From NCBI GenBank assembly GCA_932294295.1, contig OW028585.1, forward strand, positions 23,744,313 to 23,808,312: 64,000 nucleotides of DNA, given 5' to 3'. Numbering within the stretch: the stretch's first letter is position 1; every line of letters begins with the position of its first letter. Shown here one piece after another: positions 24,037 through 36,000 of the stretch. Source of the stretch: Alitta virens (taxonomy: Eukaryota; Annelida; Polychaeta; Phyllodocida; Nereididae). A model generated the notes under the pieces. It did no database searches, had not been told where the DNA came from, and saw only the letters and a program-made list of their open reading frames with translations. The position numbers and the translations under genes were made by a program.

Positions 24037-24533
24037 CTTTCAGTTCTGATGTTTCAATTGGCTTTGGTAAACTGTGACCCTCTGGATACCTGTAAATGCT
24101 GCTCAGATTTCTATTTATATGACTCTTGTTATTCCAATATTAATTACAAATCAATTTTGTCACATGTTTTTGATAGATATTCAATTTCACAAAGCCATAA
24201 AATCACACCATTCTGACATATATTTTGCTATGGCAAACAATGCTTGTGACAGAAACGATTCATACAAGTATCTGATTAAACATTGGCTGTCACCATTTTA
24301 AGTTAGTAGTTCTTTTAACAGTAATTCTTTTCACCCTTTGATTTTTTTTTTTCGGCAAAGAGACTCATTTTATTATTCGTGTTTCTTTTCTGTGTTTTAT
24401 TAGTTTTGCCATTTGTGTGTAAAAAAAAAGAAGAAAATATAAGAGTTGGACTTCGATTCTGAAATATAGGTTGGATTCTAAGATAATGCTTTATGTATTT
24501 ATAAATGATGTGAAAATTTGAGTTTTTGCTTTA

Positions 24534-24842
24534 CTGCCAATTTCACAGACTTGGAATCCAATCTTACAGACTTGCAGACTTGTAAGCTAGACTTTAGATA
24601 AAGGACGTCATGTGAACCTAGGACTCCCATTGTTTAAGGCAGTCAGTCCCTCTCCTTCGTCTCATTGCCTTGGTCTCTGCCTGTCCTAATTAGCCCAACT
24701 GGTGACGTAAAGTCCTAATCACACTCACACACACGCAGACAGTCCCTCAACCAATAAGAGCCCCAACCCTGGACTCATATGATATCGTCTGGAGTTTAGT
24801 TTCCAAGTCTATCAAATTTGTTCCAAGTCTATGAAATTGACT
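24534..24842. mobile_element. Older foldback MITE with SINE, copy B
   Basis: Counterpart of 7284-7588, including the 5'-truncated SINE at 24652-24735. Confidence 0.6.
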
Positions 24843-24894
24843 TTAAGGGATTACAGTGTGATTATCGTAGAACTACTACGATAAGATTTCTTGA

Positions 24895-25280
24895 GCTATT
24901 AGAACTTTTTGTCAAAATGATGACTAGGCCTTTATGAAGAGATAGCCAATACTTTTTATTTCTACCAATAAATTTAAAATATCTGAATTTCAAGGTCAGA
25001 TGATAAGAAAAACTGAAGAGAATTATTTTGATGGCAATGGCATAATCCTTCTCAAAATCTATATTCCGACATATTGAAATTTGCACCAAGAAAAATTAGT
25101 TTACAGAGCCCTGTGGTGACCATCTTGAATTTCTTCATGAAGCCATTAAAAATTTCCAAAAAATATTTGCTATGTACAGGTCTCAAGGTCTTAAATGATT
25201 TATGGTGCCAACTTTCTTCATCATAAGGCTACCAAAACTATATCATTCTCAGGTAAACAAACTTGTCTTGTTTCCTTTGA
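24895..25280. other. 385-bp block present only in copy B
   Basis: In copy A gatttcttga joins directly to aaccaattttcaacc (about 7633). Here the two are separated by AT-rich sequence starting ctattagaactttttg and ending gtttcctttg. I see no inverted ends or target duplication, so whether it is an insertion in B or a deletion in A is open. It has no coding region. Confidence 0.5.
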
Positions 25281-25366
25281 AACCAATTTTCAACCATGCC
25301 ATTGTCTGACATAAATGACCGTACAACCAAATTTTTAGAGTTGGAAACAAATCTTGCAAATCAATA

Positions 25367-25558
25367 CAGCCAAATTCATAGAGTCAGAAACCAGTCTCAT
25401 AGACTTGGAAGCTAAACTGCAGAGGACGTCATGTGAATCCAGGACTCCCATTAGTAAGGGAGTCACTAAGCCAATGAGAGTCTTGAATTCACATGACATT
25501 CTCTGGAGTTTAGCTTCCAAGTCTATGACACTGGTTTCCAACTCTATGAATTTGGCTG
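25367..25558. mobile_element. Foldback MITE, Tc1/mariner-like, copy B
   Basis: Same length (192 bp), same arms and same flanking TA as 7722-7913. Confidence 0.85.
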
Positions 25559-25946
25559 TATTGGACAGGCTAAATGGTCAGGAAGTCCTTAACCTACTTA
25601 TGTGCCTCCTGATTTGTCAATTTTCTCCCATTGTGTTAGTTTGAAAGAAATTGCTGCGATTCACTGTTGCATAATGGACCATCAAAAGTCCTTTGTAATT
25701 CATATTTTCACGGCTAATGACAGAACATATGTTATTGTCATGATTGAGCAATTTCACACCCACTTATTTTGTGCATTAGAAATATTAGTGGATTGATTAT
25801 TGTATAAATCAAATGGATTCATATTTTTTTAGTTTAGGCGATTTTTATTCTGTAATTTCATTGTTAGACCTTTAATACTAGCCAGCCTATAGGCTAGACG
25901 AGAAATCATTATTTAATTTACTTTAGATTAGTAAACGAGAATAGGG

Positions 25947-26132
25947 CGGGGGCCTAGCTCAGAGGTAGCGCTCTGGTCTTCCAACCTCTGGGTCCCGGGT
26001 TCGATTCCCTGTCGAGCCTAAATTGGATGGCTGTTTCATCCTTTGTCTCGCTGCCATGGTCTCTGCCTGTTCTAATTAGCCCAACTGGTGCAGAAATACA
26101 GGACGTAAAGCCCTAATCCCACCCACCCACCC
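25947..26132 (+). mobile_element. SINE family 1, complete
   Basis: Full head, body and a CCCA-type tail (cccacccaccc) instead of CA. It is the copy B partner of the 3'-deleted SINE at 8580. Confidence 0.9.
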
Positions 26133-26392
26133 ATGAGTAAATGAGCAAAACATGGAGATAATTACGTCGATGGGCTGTGAGTTGACGACACAGTGATTAG
26201 TCTGTGTTCCTATACTGAAGCACAGACATGAATTACCACACAGGTCTAAATGTAAAAATAATATACAATATGTGGCTGAATGGCCAATTCCTCTGCCAGT
26301 TTAGTTTACTCCTGGAGCTAATAGGACTGACTGTGTTTTTGTGCTTGACACTGTGATTAGGTGCTACCAACATAAACGTAAACCAGTGTACC

Positions 26393-26823
26393 CTATGTTC
26401 TGTGGACTTCACCAAAGCTTTTGATTACATTAACAGAAATGCCCTATACTACAAACTAATACAGCAAAATATTGGTGATAAAATGTTTAAGGTATGTATG
26501 ATAATGTTAGAGCTAGGGTAAACCATATGGGTAGTACTGGCAACTCAATTGACAGCAGATGTGGCGTCTTACAAGGTGGAATTCGTTGTCCTTACCTATT
26601 AAATGAATTTCTTTTTGACCCACAAAACTATCTAGACAAATCTAATGGTATATCTATAAACAACCTCATTTTAACTCATATACTGTATGCAGATGATATA
26701 GTGCTCTTGGCAGTCACGGCAAAAGGCTCACAAAATAATTTGAATGCTCTTCTTGTTTATTACAATACAGAACAACTTGAGGAAGTTGACTACTTCAAAT
26801 ACTTGGTGGCTGAAACCATCTGA
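26393..26823 (+). pseudogene. Non-LTR reverse transcriptase fragment
   Basis: Encodes SVDFTKAFDYINRNALYYKL (motif A region). After a frameshift near 26490 follows CGVLQGGIRCPYLLNEFLF (QG motif) and then the catalytic YADDIVLLAV. It ends at VDYFKYL...ETI followed by a stop, where a full element would continue FKYLG. It is a short internal piece of a LINE polymerase with no endonuclease. Absent from copy A because of a deletion. Confidence 0.85.
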
Positions 26824-27944
26824 AGATATAATCTTTGTTGTCTTCCTTATTTTTGATTATTTTCTTATTTGTATTATTTTTGGAGTATACTAGGCAAAAA
26901 AAAGAATATTCTTGTTAATAAAGTTAGTAATACCTCATAGAGTATAGATATGTAGATATGTAGATAGACAGATAGTTGTAAGATCTTCACCTAATAATAC
27001 GTTACTATCAATAATTCATTGAAACGTAATCAATAAAAAATGAAAATAAAACAATGATAGAAACTATCTATAGATAGATATACTCTACTTAGAGTAATAA
27101 TTTTAGATATTTATTTCATTTTATATAAATTATTAATATTTCGTTCTTGTTGTTTCTGAAAATAATCCAACTGGAATTAAAATTGATATTGCATGTTCCA
27201 TCCATGATCAAAACAAATTATAGACGATCTCCCTCTTTTATATGCATAATAAACAGGAATCAGTTGAAATTCTGAATTTCAATAAATGCTTGTGATCAAT
27301 GATGAAAAAGCATGATTTACCCCATTGACATAACGGTCACGGCAGATTGCTATTACATATATAGGTTAATTGACTTTTACAAAACCCAAGGAAAAGTCCT
27401 TCCCATTGGCCAGTTGGCAGAATGAGTAGAAATGAATTGCAATAAAGCTCATCCAAACATTGTATATATGATGGGCAAAACTATTTGACTGTACACTTTG
27501 AATGCACACATTGAATTTCCGGCTACCGGTCCCGAGAATCCAGGTTTGGGCTTGAGTCCCAGAAGTGACTCGACGAGTATCGCCGAGAATTGCCGGTTTG
27601 CCATCGGCTGGGAGCCGAGAATCGGGTTACATAACCGTTACGTCATACTACGGCTTCACTACGGCAAAACCGGCTATGTGAGAGGGGGCTTAACTCATCA
27701 TAGGGCTTCATGCAGACCACACACACTTCATAATATGAACTTAAGTTAAATATATAAGATGAACTTAAAGAATTTATTGTAATGAAGACTGTGTGATTTC
27801 TCAAATAATACAATCCATGAAATTAGCAATGAAGCATTAAAGGCATATAATTAAAGCTCATTCAAAAATATGATAATTTTACTAGGTCTGCATATAAAAA
27901 AAACTACTTAGAATTTCTAATAATATTAAAGGGGAAGAAATTAA

Positions 27945-28365
27945 ATCTGTACTTTCTCATACCTGGTCTGCACTTTCCATTACTGTCTGCATTTTTCTAA
28001 ACCTGGTCTGTACTATACTAACATAAAACTTGGTCTCCATTTTCTCAAATCTGGTCAGCACTTTGTCAGACTTGGTCTGCACTTTCTAATACTAACATAA
28101 AACCTGGTCTGCACTTTCCAGATCTGGCTGCACATTCAGAGATCTGGTCTACATTTTCATAAACTTGGTCTGCATTTTCTCAGACCTGGTCTGCACTTTC
28201 TAATGCCTGTACTCAAACAACACTTGCTCTGTACATTTTCTGAGCTGGTCTGCACTTTCCTAAACTTAGACTGCACTTTCTCAGACCTGGTCTGTACTGT
28301 CTAATACTGCCCTTTTTATAATCCTGATCTGTATCTTCTCGGAAATCCTGGTCTGCACTCACTGC
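27945..28365 (+). repeat. Minisatellite built on CTGGTCTGCACTTTC, copy B
   Basis: Counterpart of 9665-10080 with nearly the same unit order. A few units differ by single bases (for example ggtcagcac). Confidence 0.85.
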
Positions 28366-28562
28366 AAGACAATTTTTATTTTAAATCCAGCTCTGCACCT
28401 AAAATTTTAATTACATTTACTTCCATCATTGGCAAGACTTCGATTGTACACTCTGAAATCTCGGTCTGCATTCGGAAACTTAATCACCATTTCCCAGATT
28501 CCCCAAACTACACATTGTTTTTGGAAGAAAAAAAAAACAAACATGGTTTGTGTTTAACAAAA

Positions 28563-28645
28563 CAAGTACTAACCAGGCCCGACGTTGCTTAACTGCGGTG
28601 ATCGGATGACAACCGGTGTGCTCAACGTTGTATGGCCATAGCTGA
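28563..28645 (-). pseudogene. 5S rRNA-derived fragment, copy B
   Basis: Same truncated 5S-like sequence as 10287-10369, with GCTATGGCCATACAACG at its start and cacaccggttgtcatccg in the middle. It lacks the 3' third of 5S rRNA. Confidence 0.8.
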
Positions 28646-28696
28646 AAGCCTCACTCTGACCACACCTAGTCCAGACTTGACATATCTGGAAAGTAC

Positions 28697-28998
28697 ATAT
28701 ATGGTCGTAATATCAGGGTGGTCGTAATTCTGAAGTGGAATGATAAGGCAGAGTACCTGCCAGGGCCCCGAGCGGACCTGTGGGTACCTTGCATAATGGA
28801 GCACACTAGTTGGTCATAATTCTGGGGTAAATAAGGGCTTTGATGCCCTCTGAAGTGGTCGTAAATCTGAATACCAGGGTCGTCGTAATTCTGGATCTCA
28901 AGTACATGTGATCAAAAAGAAAAAAAATTCGGAAATCACATGGTCGTAAAAACGGGGTGGTCATAATACTGGGGTGGTCGTTATGTGGGGTTCCACTG
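28697..28998. mobile_element. Tc1/mariner-like element fragment with repeated GGTCGTAA motifs
   Basis: Ends in ggggttccactg followed by TA at 28999-29000, the mirror of the tacagtagaaccc end in copy A. Internally GGTCGTAAT-type motifs recur about eight times in tens of bases. No transposase frame is evident. The left end is missing. Confidence 0.6.
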
Positions 28999-31620
28999 TA
29001 TCAAAAACCAACTTAACTAACTACAGCACCTTGAATTCCATAGTTTGCCATAGATTGCTGTAGCTTGCCATGCTAGGTGTTGCTAGCAATAGCTAGCTGA
29101 AGCCAGCTAAAACCAGCTCAAGCTAGCCAGAGTCACACAAAGTTAGCCAGAGTCAACCAGAATCACCCAGGGTTAGCCAAAGTCACCCAGAGTTAGCCAG
29201 AGTCAGCCAGAGTTAGCTAGAGTCAGCCAGAGTTAGCCAGATTCGGCCAGAGTTAGCCAGAGTTAGAGAGAGTACGCCAAAACCAGATTAGGCCATACTC
29301 AGCGAATGATGGCCTCAGTTTGCCATAGCTTGCCATATCTTGCCATAGCTTGCCATATCTTGCCATAGCTTGCCTTGGCTAGGTGTGGCTAGCCATATCA
29401 AAAGCCAGCTTAAGCCAGGTCTAGCTAGCCAGAGTTAGCCAGAGTCAGCCAGAGTCAGCCAATGTCAGTCAAAGTTAGCTAGAGTTGGCCAGAGTCAGCC
29501 AGAGTTTGTCAGGAAGAGTTAGCCATAACTTGCCATAGCAAACCATATCAAGCCATAGCTAGCTAATGATGGCTATAACGGACCATGGCTTGCCATAGCT
29601 AGCTGAAGCTAACTGAAGCCAACTCTAGTTGACCCAGAGTTAGCAAGAATCAGGCAGAGTTAGCCAGAGTAGGCCAAATCCAGGCATAGCTAGCCATTGC
29701 AAGCCATATCAAGCGAATGGTGTCTTGCCATAGCTTGCCATAGCTAGCCATTGCCATGTGGCTAACCATAGCTAGCTGAAGCCAGCTCTAGCGAGCCAAA
29801 GCAAGCCAGAGTTAGACAGAGTTAGCCAGATTTAGCTAGAGTTAGCCATAGCTGGCCATGGCAAGCCATATTAAGCCCTAGCAAGCAAATGAAGACCTCA
29901 GCTTGCCATAGCTTGCCATAGCTGGCCATAGCTTGCCATAGCTTGCCACAGTTTGCCATAGCTTGCTGTAGCTTGCAATAGCTTGCCGTAGCTAGCCATT
30001 GCTAGGTGTGGTTAGCCATAGCTAGCTGAAGCCAGCTGAAGCCAGCACTAGCTAGCCAAAGTTAGCCAAGGTTAGCCAGAGTCACCCAGAGTTAGCCAGA
30101 TTTATCCAGAGTTAGCCATAGCTGGCCATGGCAAGCAAATGATGGCAATAGCTTGCCATGGCTTGCTATAGCTTGCCAGAACTTGCCATAACTAGCCATG
30201 GCCATTGCTACAGTAGGTGTACCTAGCCATAGCTATAGCCATAGCTAGCTGAAGCTAACTTAAGCCATCTCTAGTTAGCCCAAAGTCAGCCAGACTTAGC
30301 CAGAGTTACATAGAGTTAGGCAGAGTCAACCAGAGTCAACCAGAGTTAGCCAGAGTCAGCCAGAGTTAGCCATAGCTGGCCATAGCAATTCATAGCTAGT
30401 CAATAATGGCAATAGCTTTCGATGGCTTGCCATAGCCACAGCTAGCCAAGGCTAGCCATTGCTAGGTGTAGCTACCTGAAGCTAACTGAGGCCATCTCCA
30501 GTTTGCCCACAGTCGGCTAGAGTCAAAGTCAGCCAGAGCTAGCCAGAGTCAGCCAGTGCAGAGTCAGCCAGAGTTACACAGTCAACCAGAGTTAGTCAGA
30601 ATTAGGCAGAGTTAGCCATAGCTAGCCAATGATGGCAAAAGCTTGCCATAGCTTGTCAAAGCTAGCCATAGCTAGCCATGGCAAGCCATCGCTAGGTGTA
30701 GCTAGCCATAGCTGGCTGAAGCAAGCTGAAGCCTACTCTAGTTGGCCCAGAGATAGTCAGGGGCAGCCTACTCCAGTTGGCCAAGAGTCAGCCAGAGTTA
30801 GCCGGAGTTACCCAGAGTTAGCCAGAGTCACTGAGCTAGCCATAGCTGGCCATAGCAAGCCATAGCTAGCCAATGATGGCAATAGCTTGCCTTGACTTGC
30901 CATAGCTAGCCAAGGCTAGCCATTGCTTTTTGTGGCTAGCCATTGCTAGCTAAAGCCAGCTCTATCTAGTCAGAGTTGGCCAGACTCAACCAGAGTCAGC
31001 CATAGTTAGACAGAGTCAACCCGTGTTCGCCAGAATCAGCCAGAGTTAGCCAGAGCTGACCAGGGCAGGCCAGTGTCAGCTAGAGTTAGCCAGAGTCATC
31101 CAGAGTTAGCCAGAGTCAGCCGGAATAAGCCAGAGTCAGCCAAAATTAGCCAGTCAACAAGAGTCAGCCACAAATAACCCAGAGTTAGCCAGAGGTTGTC
31201 ACTTAGCCATTGCTAGCCAATGATGGCAATAGCTTGCCACAGCTAGCCAAGGCTAGCCATTGCTACGTGTAGCTAGCCATAGCTACCTGAAGCTAACTGA
31301 AGCCGTCCCTACTTGGCCCAGAGTTAGCCAGAGTCAGCTAGAGTTAGCCAGAGTTAGCCATAGCTAGCCAATGATGGCAAAAGCTTGCCATAGCTAGCCA
31401 AAGCAAGCCATATCAATCCCTAACTAGCCAATGATGACCATAGCTTGCCACAGCTTACCATAGCCAGCCATGGATAGCCATTGCTAGATGTGGTTAGCCA
31501 TAGCTGGCTGAAGCTAATTGAAGCTAAGTCTAGCTAGCCCGAGTTAGCCAGAGTTAGCCAGACTTGCCAAAGTTAGTCAGAGTCAACCTAAATCAGCCAG
31601 AGTTAGCCGGAGTCACCCAG

Positions 31621-31778
31621 GGTGGGTGGGTGATTAGGGCTTTAGTCCTGTATTGCTGCACCAGTTGGGCTAATTAGGACAGATGAAACAGCCAGCCAAC
31701 TTAGGCTCGACCGGGAATCGAACCCGGGACCCAGCGGTTAGAAGCCCAGAGCACTACCTCTGGGCTAGGCCCCCGCCT
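31621..31778 (-). mobile_element. SINE family 1 inserted in the satellite
   Basis: A reverse-oriented SINE with a TGGG-rich tail, body, box B (ggaatcgaacccggg on the plus strand) and head. It is bracketed by ccggagtcacccag at 31607-31620 and 31779-31792, a clean 14-bp target duplication of satellite sequence. Confidence 0.95.
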
Positions 31779-32993
31779 CCGGAGTCACCCAGAGTTAGCT
31801 AGAGTTAGCCATAGCTGGCCATAGCTAGCCAATGATGGCAAAAGCTTGCCATGGCTTGCCATGGCTAGGTGTGGCTAGCCATGGCCAGCTAAAGCCAGCT
31901 ATAGCTAGCCAGAGTTAGCCATATTGGCCATAGCAAGCCATATCAAGCCCTAGCTAGCCAATCCTGGCCATAGCTTGCCATGGATAGCCATTGCTAGGTG
32001 TGGTTAGCCATAGCTGGCTGAAGCTAATTGAAGCTATTTCTAGCAAGCCTGAGTTAGCCAGAGTCAGCCAGAGTTAGCCAGAGTCAGCAGGCGTAAGCCA
32101 AAGTCAGGCATAGCTGGCCATAGCATGCATTGGCTTGCCATAGCTTGCCATAAATAGCTATGGCTAGGTGTGGCTAGCCATAGATAGCTTATGGCTGCTG
32201 AAGCCAGCTATAGCTGGCCAGTGTTAGACAGAATCAGCCAGATTTAGTCAAAGTTAGCCATACCTAGCCATAGCGAGCCATATCAAGCCATAGCTAGCCA
32301 ATGGTGGTCATAGCTTGCCATAGCTTGCCATACCTTGCCATAGCTTGTCATGGCTAGGTGTGGCTAGCCATTGCTAGCTGAATCCAGCTAAAGCCAGCTC
32401 TAGCTAGCCAGAGTTAGCCAGAGTCAGCCAGTGTTAGCCAGAGCCAGCCAGAGTCAGCCAGAGTTAGTCAGAGTCAGCTAGAGTCAGCCATAGCTAACAT
32501 AGCTAGCCATGGCAAGCCATAGCTAGCCAATGATGGCCATAGCTGGCCATGGCTTGCCATAACTTGCTGTAAATAGCTTATGCTTGCTGAAGCCAGCTAT
32601 AGCAAACCACAGTCAGCCAGAGTTAGCCTGAGTCAGGCAGAGTTAAACAGAGGCATAGCAAGCCATAGCTAGCCATAGCTAGCCAATGATGGCTATCGCT
32701 TGCCATGGCTTGCCATACCTCGCCATACCTTGCCATGGCTAGGTGTGGCTAGCCATGGCCAGCTAAAGCCAGCTATAGCTAGCCAGAGTTAGCCAGAGTT
32801 AACCAGAGTCATCCAATTCTAAGCCAGAGTCAGCTAGAGTCAGCTAGAGTCAGCCAGATTTGGCCATAACTAGCCAAAGCAAGCCATATCAAGACATAGC
32901 TAGCCAATGATGGCTATAGATGGCCATGGCTTGCCATAGCTTGCCATATGGCAAGCCATTGCTAGGTGTAGCTAGCCATAGCTAGCTGAAGCT

Positions 32994-33036
32994 AGAAGCC
33001 CAGAGCGCTACCTCTGGGCTAGGCCCCCGCCCCCGG
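32994..33036 (-). mobile_element. Broken 5' end of the same SINE
   Basis: Only tagaagcccagagcgctacc through ggcccccgcc is present, joined directly to satellite on the left. It marks the boundary of the 1254-bp tandem duplication, whose breakpoint fell inside the SINE at 31740. Confidence 0.85.
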
Positions 33037-36000
33037 AGTCACCCAGAGTTAGCTAGAGTTAGCCATAGCTGGCCATAGCTAGCCAATGATGGCAAAAGCT
33101 TGCCATGGCTTGCCATACCTTGCCATGGCTAGGTGTGGCTAGCCATGGCCAGCTAAAGCCAGCTATAGCTAGCCAGAGTTAGCCATATTGGCCATAACAA
33201 GCCATATCAAGCCCTAGCTAGCCAATCCTGGCCATAGCTTGCCATGGATAGCCATTGCTAGGTGTGGTTAGCCATAGCTGGCTGAAGCTAATTGAAGCTA
33301 TTTCTAGCAAGCCTGAGTTAGCCAGAGTCAGCCAGAGTTAGCCAAGAGTCAGCCAGAGTTAGCCAGAGTCAGCAGGCGTAAGCCAAAGTCAGGCATAGCT
33401 GGCCATAGCATGCATTGGCTTGCCATAGCTTGCCATAAATAGCTATGGCTAGGTGTGGCTAGCCATAGATAGCTTATGGCTGCTGAAGCCAGCTATAGCT
33501 GGCCAGTGTTAGACAGAGTCAGCCAGATTTAGTCAAAGTTAGCCATATCTAGCCATAGCGAGCCATATCAAGCCATAGTTAGCCAATGGTGGTCATAGCT
33601 TGCCATAGCTTGCCATACCTTGCCATAGCTTGTCATGGCTAGGTGTGGCTAGCCATGGCTAGCTGAATCCAGCTAAAGCCAGCTCTAGCTAGCCAGAGTT
33701 AGCCAGAGTCAGCCAGTGTTAGCCAGAGTCAGCTAGAGTCAGCCATAGCTACCATAGCTAGCCATGGCAAGCCATAGCTAGCCAATGATGGCCATAGCTG
33801 GCCATGGCTTGCCATAACTTGCTGTAAATAGCTTATGCTTGCTGAAGCCAGCTATAGCAAACCACAGTCAGCCAGAGTTAGCCTGAGTCAGGCAGAGTTA
33901 AACAGAGTCAGCAAGATTTAGTCAGAGTAAGCCAGAGTTAGCCATGGCATAGCAAGCCATAGCTAGCCATAGCTAGCCAATGATGGCTATCGCTTGCCAT
34001 GGCTTGCCATACCTCGCCATACCTTGCCATGGCTAGGTGTGGCTAGCCATGGCCAGCTAAAGCCAGCTATAGCTAGCCAGAGTTAGCCAGAGTTAACCAG
34101 AGTCATCCAATTCTAAGCCAGAGTCAGCTAGAGTCAGCTAGAGTCAGCCAGAGTTGGCCATAACTAGCCAAAGCAAGCCATATCAAGACATAGCTAGCCA
34201 ATGATGGCTATAGCTGGCCATGGCTTGCCATAGCTTGCCATATGGCAAGCCATTGCTAGGTGTAGCTAGCCATAGCTAGCTGAAGCATACTGAAGCCAAC
34301 TCTAGTTGAAGCAGAGTTAGCCAGAATCAACCAGAGTTAGCCAGAGTCAGCAAGAGTTAGCCAGAGTTAGCCAGAGTTGCCAATGCTAGGTGTGGTTAGC
34401 CATAGCTAGCTGAAGCCAACTCTAGCTAGCCCGAGTTGCCCAGAGTCAACCAAAATAGCCAGAGTCAACCAGAGTCAGCCAGAGTAACCTGTAAAGATAT
34501 TTATCTTCCTGGATGTGCGTTTGTCTATACTTCTACTATTCTACAGCAGATAGTATAGGATATATGATCCCTGGAAACAATTTCATATCACTATGACCTT
34601 ATGTAAAGGTTAGCCATTTGTCAGTGGAACATTTTTCTTCAATATTATTATAAGGATAAAATGTAGACATTTTTTAGCTGATGTGGACATTTTCGTTTAA
34701 TATTTTCAGTCTTGTGTTCATATTATCCCCACAATGTTACTACAAATATTAATTTCTAAGGTTCTCCTGAGGTGTTCATAAGGTTCGAGAAAGAGTAGCA
34801 AAACATTATTTTCTAATATTTTTCATAAGGTTTCATTAAGGGCATACCAATGTTAGCCATCATGTTATTAACTGGCATGGTCACGATATGCTATGAAGCA
34901 CATATAAACTAGTGTAACATGTTTTATAATGTTTCCAGTAATATCAATTTAATGTTATGGAATATGATTAACAAAATATCTTTTTAAATGTTCATAATTT
35001 GGAATTTTTAATATTATATCAATATTGCCAATCATATTTTCTCAAGCACAATATTGCAGTAATATTTTTTCGTAATTAGGCAAAAAAACAAGCATTTCAC
35101 GTAAACAATTTATTATATTGTATATTGACTCACAATGAAAACAGTGCAAATGAAGTAAGTACAATAAAAAAATAATGTCACACATCAGAAATGATATGTT
35201 CAATGATACATTGCTAATAATCACATCAATAATTAATAACACTTCATTAAACGTGTCTATCATTAAATTAAATGTGCTGATTCACATTGAGTTAAAAAAA
35301 ACATTTTATAAAATAGGCCAACTTTATGCATTCCAAAATGAATGTTATAATTTGCTCTTAATATTGAATTGCCCCCCCCCCCCCTCCAGAAAAAAAAATA
35401 TTAGTGAAGCATCATTATAAATTTCACTTAATCATTGCCTAAATCCATTAAATAATCTAGCCTTGTGGGACTATTAAGCAAATTCGGACAGTACCTGACA
35501 CTGATATGTGCCTAGAACTTAAAATTTAAGTAAAATGTAACATATTCTTGAAAAAAAGAAACTAATTAATCACACTCTACCTGGTGGGAATGTATAAAAA
35601 CCACTGATATCCATTGACACCTGTAAAGTTCAATGGAACCAGCAAGTACAATGTCAGGATAATGCATGTTTATGTATTATCCAAGGAAGAAATGCATGTT
35701 GTACAGGTCTAATGATCCATGCGGTCCTTATTACAAGTGTTCTTATAAATTTCAAATCTGTAATGTAGTGATCAGAGTCCATGTTTTCTGGAGCCTGCAA
35801 ATTTCTGAAGAAAACAACCAACAATTTGTTTTTAAAAACACATGTTCATAAAAGCAGTAGTAACCTAACTATTGAAGTAATTCCTTCCTTTTTATTAGTG
35901 TCTACAATTTGCTGTAAGAGCACATTATTTAGAGCATCTATTTACCTCGTCAATGGAAAATCCTTTCGGGTGATCGGTATTCAACATATGATCAGGATGG

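Larger units (their letters stand above)
29038..34490 (+). repeat. 10-bp-period satellite (copy B, expanded), about 5.4 kb
   Basis: Long array of AGCCAGAGTT, AGCCAGAGTC, AGCCATAGCT and GCTTGCCATA units. They are arranged in a recurring order: a run of AGCCAGAG, then catagcaagcc/atagctagccaatgatggc, then ggcttgccatagc, then taggtgtggctagcc and agctgaagccagctctagc. A 1254-bp block is itself tandemly duplicated (31740-32993 and from 32994). The pseudo-ORF at 30629-30865 is repeat-encoded, not a gene. Confidence 0.95.

Noticed and set aside
30629..30865. 78-residue frame in the satellite
   Set aside because: Encoded entirely by the 10-bp-period repeat.
29038..34490. CRISPR-like array
   Set aside because: Units are contiguous and degenerate with no unique spacers. 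The context is animal DNA.
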